64,000 nt of DNA. Source: Dysidea avara. Lineage: Eukaryota; Porifera; Demospongiae; Dictyoceratida; Dysideidae. Each line of letters starts with the position of its first letter. The stretch's first letter is position 1. The translations under genes were made by a program, and so were the position numbers. The DNA lies in NCBI RefSeq assembly GCF_963678975.1, contig NC_089280.1, forward strand, positions 34,552,603 through 34,616,602, written 5' to 3'. Shown here piece by piece: positions 58,249-64,000 of the stretch. The notes beneath the pieces were generated by a model. That model had not been told where the DNA came from, ran no database searches, and saw nothing but the letters and a program-made list of their open reading frames with translations.

Positions 58249-58744
58249 TATGGGCACTACTGAATTTAGTTCTTGGATATCAGAACAATGATTTCTTCCT
58301 TATTATGATTTTTGCCAGTGTACATAGGAATGTCATTAATCTGCGTGGTTTAATTAATTGGCTGGAATTTTATTTGTTGATTTTGCCAATAAATCATGTT
58401 GGCAGACTGTTAATTTGGCTGATGGGTTCAGCATTCACTGCAACGGCATTGGACCAATCACAGTATTGGCAGAATTTTGGTTGCACCAAGTTGCTAAATT
58501 AAATTCCTTGCCAGTGCAACCGCATATAACAGCAATACAACATTATGTGTTGTTGATTATAAAACAGGCAAATGTCAGTAGTACAAAGGTACCTGCCAAT
58601 GTAATGCTCTTAAGATTCATCATCAAATATTCTACTACGTACTTTTGTTAAAGAGTAAGAGATATTTAGTATAAGTGTGTTTGTTTGTAGCATCAAATAT
58701 AAGTGAGTGTTTCTAACATCAAATATAGTGTCAAAACTTAGAAA

Positions 58745-58980
58745 CACTGCTTGAAGTATCTTAGTTTACTACAGTGGTATATCCCCAGTATATGGAACAG
58801 TTAATTGTTTGTTATTTTAGTAGTTTTTCAGTAAACCGGCATTCACTGATGTTTACTGAGAGTTTAAAACTTAGTAAAATAATTATGCTCCATATACTTA
58901 AGTTTACTGACACTTTACTATCAGTATAACTACAGTAAGGCATATTAACAAATTAGTAAACTAAGAACCTTCAAGCAGTG
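58745..58980. mobile_element. MITE with CACTG ends downstream of GSTK C
   Basis: Ends CACTGCTTGAAG and CTTCAAGCAGTG, with the inverted match extending to 26 bp with 3 mismatches (CTTAGTTTACT). The equivalent site downstream of copy B (about 51,770) lacks it. CACTG termini resemble CACTA (EnSpm) elements. The TSD lies in an A run and cannot be read. Confidence 0.75.
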
Positions 58981-59384
58981 AAAAAAACTTACAGAATAAC
59001 CAATATTACTTTCTGAATCCGATTGTTGGTCTGTCCACTATAGTGGCTAAACAATGCATATACAGTCACTGTTGCACAACAAGTGGAATTGAAGATAAAG
59101 ACAAGACACAGAGAGCAAGTGATCTTTTGAACCCCAATGGAACATATGAGTTTGGTATTGTGGAAACAACATCAAAGTGTTCATTTTCCATACCAACACT
59201 TTCTTTACTGATGAGAATACAAATATCTCCAAGTGCTTATGCTATCAGTTGCACTTGTAATTGTTGGTTTGCTGGAGAAAACAGAATGCATGTGACCACA
59301 CCCCTTAATAATCATAGTTTCCCTCTACCAGTCCATACCAAAGTAGGGATTTTCCCATGTAACTGTGTTGTAATATCATCATGC

Positions 59385-59640
59385 TATGAATGCTATCCCA
59401 CTGAGGACCTGTAGTCTGTAAATACAAGGAGTCTAGCTGAAATGTGAAGAATGCAGAAAAAAATCCCAGACCCAGTGTGGACTTGATCCCCAGTAACATG
59501 CAGTCTAGGCATGTGCCAAAGGAGCCACAACAGCTGGGATCTGAGATCTTCTCTGAATTCAACCTGTACTTAAACATCGACCTCTCACCAGCAAATGGCT
59601 TTATTCTGTGAATGCTATCCCACTAGGGACCTGAGAAGGC
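59385..59640 (-). mobile_element. SINE-like element with duplicated ends (second copy)
   Basis: Inverted relative of 25,461-25,735. On the minus strand it has a B-box-like GGGATCAAGTCC, GGGTCTGGGATTTTTTT, and the block GTGGGATAGCATTC (or its variant) at both ends. Tentative tRNA-derived SINE. Confidence 0.5.
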
Positions 59641-60126
59641 TTAAACCCTGTGATATTAAAGAGTGTGTATCAGTACAAGTGTATGTGATATGTATTTGAA
59701 GTGTGACTGTATATGTGTGTTACATGGAACATGACTTAAAAGCTTCAAAAAATTATGCAGATGTTCTATCACTTCTGTGATCATTAATATGATAAACCAT
59801 AGCTATAAACGGAATAATCTCCTGATTGCTATGCATGGACTGAGAGGAACTGTTGATCTTATACAGGGACAGCTACTATACACTAAAACCTTTCTTAAAA
59901 GGCCAGTGAGACTTCATCAAAATGAGTTGATCCTAAAGTAACTGTTAACTAGTATGAGGTTCCACTGTAGTTAGCAGGAGTGGTGACTGTCCTGTTCATG
60001 GAATGTGTGTAGCAGTGTACTTGAAACGTAAACTTTCAAACCTCACCCCATTTTCTTTGTACCCAGTAACAATTTAATGCTAGCACATAACTAATTACTA
60101 CAACAAGTATACTAAATTAGTAGAAC

Positions 60127-60245
60127 CTCACCCAATTACTCAGTTGGCTATATGTATACTGCTCTACTCTTTGTTTGGTCACTTAATCGTGTTAGAGAAT
60201 TTGGTAGGGAATTAACCAAACCTGTGTCTATATGTTGTACTGAAA
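60127..60245 (+). promoter_or_regulatory. Conserved 5' flank of GSTK D
   Basis: Nearly identical to 53,265-53,384 (outer first exon of copy C). It marks the start of the most recent duplication in the array. Confidence 0.5.
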
Positions 60246-63200
60246 ATGACTCAACAAATTAAACTGTACTATAATGTGATGTCACCATATTCCTGGATAG
60301 GCTTTGAGGTAAGTAGATGCACATTATGAGAAGTACATAAAAGAATCTTGTAGCTATTACTAGCTGTGGTATGAATTGCTTACATGTGGAAGTTTTGTGT
60401 TCATATTCAAAATTGTTTCAGCCAGATGTAGCTAGCTTTAAGTAGTCAGTTTTGTGAAGTAAGGATTACTGAATTATTAGATTAAAAAAGTTGCTGCAAA
60501 CATTTTTTGATATAAAAGCATACAAGTAGTACTGAGCTATATAGTTCATGTGTAGCTATAATTATTTTATGTAACTGTTGTGTGTAACACATTATAGAGC
60601 TAAGTATGTACATGGTGCTATGTGTAACACTAACACTTTTCAAAAATAAAAGCAAAATTGTTTGATTGTATTACCCTAACAGTAGTCAAGTGTGACACCA
60701 TTTTCTACTAGACTGCAAATACAACAACAACACTACATAATTATAAGCGGAGCCATACAACAGCCCAAACAAAGCAGAAAACAAGCACAAGAGGTAATTA
60801 TCTACAAATCACCGGAGGTTTTTCCTTTAACTTGAAATGTGCATATAAAAACATACAGTGCATGCAATTGTATCTTCAAAGTTCACTCTATTAGACTATA
60901 TATGCTAACGGATAATAGCTATATGTTTTAAAAAGATGACATGAGGTACCATGATGACATATGGTCAATACATTTACAGTGAAAAAACACGGGACATGTA
61001 TAAGTTCAACATGTTGACTTGTTGAGAAAAGCAGAGAGTAGCGTAGTCAGTTTTCACCTACTACTGAGTAACATATGGATGACTAACTATATGAAGCAGG
61101 CAGCAGCATGGCATTTTAATCTACATATTAGCAGTGGTATATGATAAGCCGTATTATTTCTTTCTTAGGTTCTCCATCGATACAAACAAAAATGGGACCT
61201 TCATTTGCAACTGTGTCCTTTCCAGATCCTTAAAGTCAGGGAACAAAGTAAGTTTGAATTATTGTGACACAGAACTGCACATGTGTGCATATTATACCAG
61301 AAGCCATACGCACATACACATTGCTGACCACAGCATGCTATACACTGCATAGATCAAAGCTGAATAGCACAAAGTTCAGTTAACTGCAAGGAAACAATAC
61401 ACTGTTAACTTTGGTCTGTACAATACTGTGCATACAACTTAATGATTGGCTTGAACACACATATGTATGTTTAGTATACTGCGAAGTATCAAGCACAACC
61501 AGCACCTTTTGTTTTATATCATTGTCATGGTATTCATAAATAAACTACACAAACTAGCGTAAAAATAAATGGAATATGGGAAATAGAAATCACTGCAAAA
61601 AAAACAACCAAAAACCCCAAGAAACAAGACTGAGTCAAACAAGTCAACATGTTGAATTGCTCAGCTCTAGGACTACAATGGAGCATGTCAAATGCTAACA
61701 GATCTGTGTGTGTGACAATTCAAAGTGCTAGGTTTGACATGCTGTCATGCCCAATTGTAGTCCTAGAGCAGTTCAACATACTGACTTGTTTGTCTTTTTT
61801 CCAACAATCTCTATATTTCCTATACTTTGATTATTTTTATCAGGTAACAATCTTCCTAAAAGTAAAGAAAAAGCAATTCATGTCGGATATGATATCACAA
61901 GACTGGCTAAGTTTTACAACATACCACTAAAGCCACCATCGGTAGGTGAATAATTTCAGTAATTTGTATAGTACTAATTGTTGTTAATTCCTCACAGAAT
62001 CCTACAGAGACTTTGATGGTAAAAGGTGTGATATAATGCACATTAGCCACCTCTATCTATATTAGGGACAATACAGGCTCAGCGACTTGCTCACTGCAGC
62101 AAATTTGGAGTTGCCGGATAAAGTTGAGGCAATTTCTTGGATGAGAGTGTGGTCTAGGGTGGGTTGATTACACAGTACTGTAGATAATGGACTAATAAGA
62201 AAATGGAGAACTAAAATTTCTAACGCATTATTGAGCTCTATTTGCATTCACCGTCCATCTGTAGGTATATAGCTAGAGGAGTGATGACATTCATAGGAGT
62301 TAATAGCTATCACTGTAATGCTTGTCCCGTGGCTATACAGACGACTAACTGTGTTGAGTATATTAGCTATAGACTGAGCTAGTTCAGTTTCTCAGTATTT
62401 AACTTTGTTTGGCCTGAAATAGAGGTTCTATAAAATTAGTAGTTAAATTATGATATATCTTTCTAGGATGAAGACATTACAGAAGATACTAGCTTGCTAT
62501 TACACTATGTGCTGAAGTCTCAGATCCCCCATGTAGGCATGTGTCAAAATTGGAATATCAAATGAAAAATCTAAGAAACTGTTGGCTCGTTGTAAAAATC
62601 AAGATGTCATTAATAAGTTGAAAGCAACCGCACAGGAAGCCTTTAAGTATGGAGTAAGTGCCTGTATGGGCTAAATTATTTAAAATTTAAGATTTGTTTA
62701 GTGGACTGCTATAATGTGAGACATTAAAGAAGTCTCAATGTATGAGAGAGCAAGTCTATTGCTATATAACCTGCAAGCAGCAGGTGGTTGGGTCATGTGA
62801 TATACATATTTGGATAACTAACACATGTGCTGATAATGGCAAGGCTCATGATTCACCAGTTTAACATCATGGTGCCACCAACAAGTTCAGATTGTGGGTA
62901 GCCATCTCTTGAGATAATTATTATGTAATACACTGCTGCCCTCTCCATGACGTTCAATAAATCAGTGTTACTTCTTTACTGGTCCTTACCAGATAACCAT
63001 CATCTGTTGGACCACTCAGAAAGATGGCTACACCACAATACAACTGATATGTGTTATTCACCACTTTATTTCAATGTTGTTTCATCACTAAAGGTATTTG
63101 GTGCTCCATTTATGGTGGTGGGGAAGGATAATCCACAAAATATAATATTCTGGGGCTCAGACAGGAATGAATTGATTGGCTACACACTTGGTAAGTATCC

Positions 63201-63281
63201 TGTGCAAGTCAGTCTGTCAGTTGGTTAGTACATTACGTTATGGGGCTGAAGCGGGAAGGACCACTTGTGGAACTGGCAAAG
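60246..63281 (+). pseudogene. GSTK copy D, decayed glutathione S-transferase kappa gene
   Basis: Recent duplicate of copy C. Exon equivalents: 60,246-60,308, 61,169-61,247, 61,844-61,941, 61,998-62,025, 62,066-62,158, 62,467-about 62,494, 62,537-62,653, 63,094-63,190, and a stub at 63,240-63,281. Damage: Asn replaces Asp in YYDVMSP. Exon 5 has an extra base after CTCAGCGACTT and a 9-bp loss. A deletion removes the end of exon 6 and its donor. Exon 8 gains six bases (QNIIFWG). Exon 9 lacks the AG acceptor and breaks off, so the membrane tail is gone. Introns are kept and long stretches are almost identical to C. Confidence 0.9.
61570..61815. mobile_element. Palindromic MITE in GSTK D intron 2
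   Basis: Orthologous in position to 55,062-55,275 in copy C (CAAGTCAACATGTTGAA and CTAGGACTACAATGG arms). Shared by duplication, not by independent insertion. Confidence 0.75.
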
Positions 63282-64000
63282 TGTTGAATTATTAAGCTCA
63301 CTGAAACATTAACGCTTGTAGCAGCGTTGAACTGAGAACAGAGTAATAGCTACACTCAGTAACCCTCTACAATAACTATAACTCCAAGGTACTCCAATAA
63401 TAGCACAGTTGATGGAACCATTGAACTGTCACTGCACAATGTTGTAGATGACAAAACTTGATGAACTAGTATTATAAACGGTAACTTCTAATATTTGCTC
63501 AATAGCCGTGTAGTAAAGGCTTACTAATCCCAAGAGCTTATAATATTAGGAAGTAAGGGCTGACACTGCCTATATGAAATACTATCTCTGCTTTTTGGTG
63601 GCCTCAAATACTGACAACGCAGACATATAATACATTATTTTGCATCTAGCAACAGTTGACATAGTAATCCATCTGGACTATATATGCTACATGAACACAT
63701 GATCATGACACAACAACCAACTGCTCTATTAGAGGAATGTCACTGCTTTAAGGTTGAATGTTCTATTAGAGTGTTTTACAATTCCCTCAGTGCCTGAATA
63801 TGTTTTGTCATTTATGGTAACTAGTTTCTAAAAGAGAACAGTCTGCTACATAAGATAGTGGTCAGCTAATGCTACGTTGTAGTAGATTATTTCAGGGTCA
63901 TTCTATCATCCACACTGTTTGTAATGTCATTGACTCATTCTAGCTAGCCTAATGCTGTCCCCAGCTTGGCAATTATATAAGCTAGCTAGCTACACCTGCC
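63282..64000. other. No gene recognised
   Basis: Right edge of the window. It contains CTCTATTAGAGG at 63,724 and TTCTATTAGAGTG at 63,761, the dispersed motif discussed in the findings. No ORF or paired repeat is supported. Confidence 0.45.

Noticed and set aside
58188-58651. Open frames after the GSTK C stop with hydrophobic stretches
   Set aside because: The equivalent region of copy B aligns at the DNA level but uses different frames and stops, so this is 3' UTR-like sequence, not a second protein.

Overview
The window looks like invertebrate nuclear DNA, most likely from a sponge (demosponge). This is an inference from spliced host genes with short introns, a Death-NACHT-LRR receptor of the type known from sponges, AT-rich intergenic DNA, and very many non-autonomous DNA transposons. 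No bacterial, organellar or viral genome features are present.

Layout. Positions 1-9 kb are almost entirely repeats: a mobile minisatellite-bearing repeat opened by two later insertions, LINE tails, and ACGCGT palindromes. From 9.0 to 12.1 kb lies a nested stack: an hAT element with an exact terminal motif and an 8-bp target duplication has taken in two Mutator-like elements and a 5'-truncated LINE. On the minus strand, 12.3-15.4 kb holds a four-exon NLR gene whose reading frame can be followed from start to stop (887 aa). From 16.1 to 19.0 kb is a complete copy of the minisatellite repeat, and 20-23 kb holds two long fold-back elements.

From 24.8 kb to the end there are four paralogues of a glutathione S-transferase kappa gene (GSTK, DsbA-like thioredoxin fold), called A, B, C and D here, all on the plus strand. 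B (260 aa) and C (258 aa) are intact nine-exon genes. A and D are decayed. B and C carry an unusual C-terminal hydrophobic segment ending just before the stop, so their products look tail-anchored in a membrane. C has a second possible first exon.

Between A and B (30-44 kb) lies an inverted duplication. Its arms flank two broken host genes that face each other: the 3' half of a PAXIP1/PTIP-like multi-BRCT gene (plus strand) and a glucosamine-6-phosphate isomerase (GNPDA) pseudogene (minus strand). The left arm holds a four-deep nest: LINE, microsatellite, hAT-like element, inner element.

Transposon calls rest on terminal inverted repeats plus target-site duplications read directly from the sequence, and in several cases on an empty site in a paralogous stretch. 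No database was searched. Host-gene names come from recognised protein motifs.
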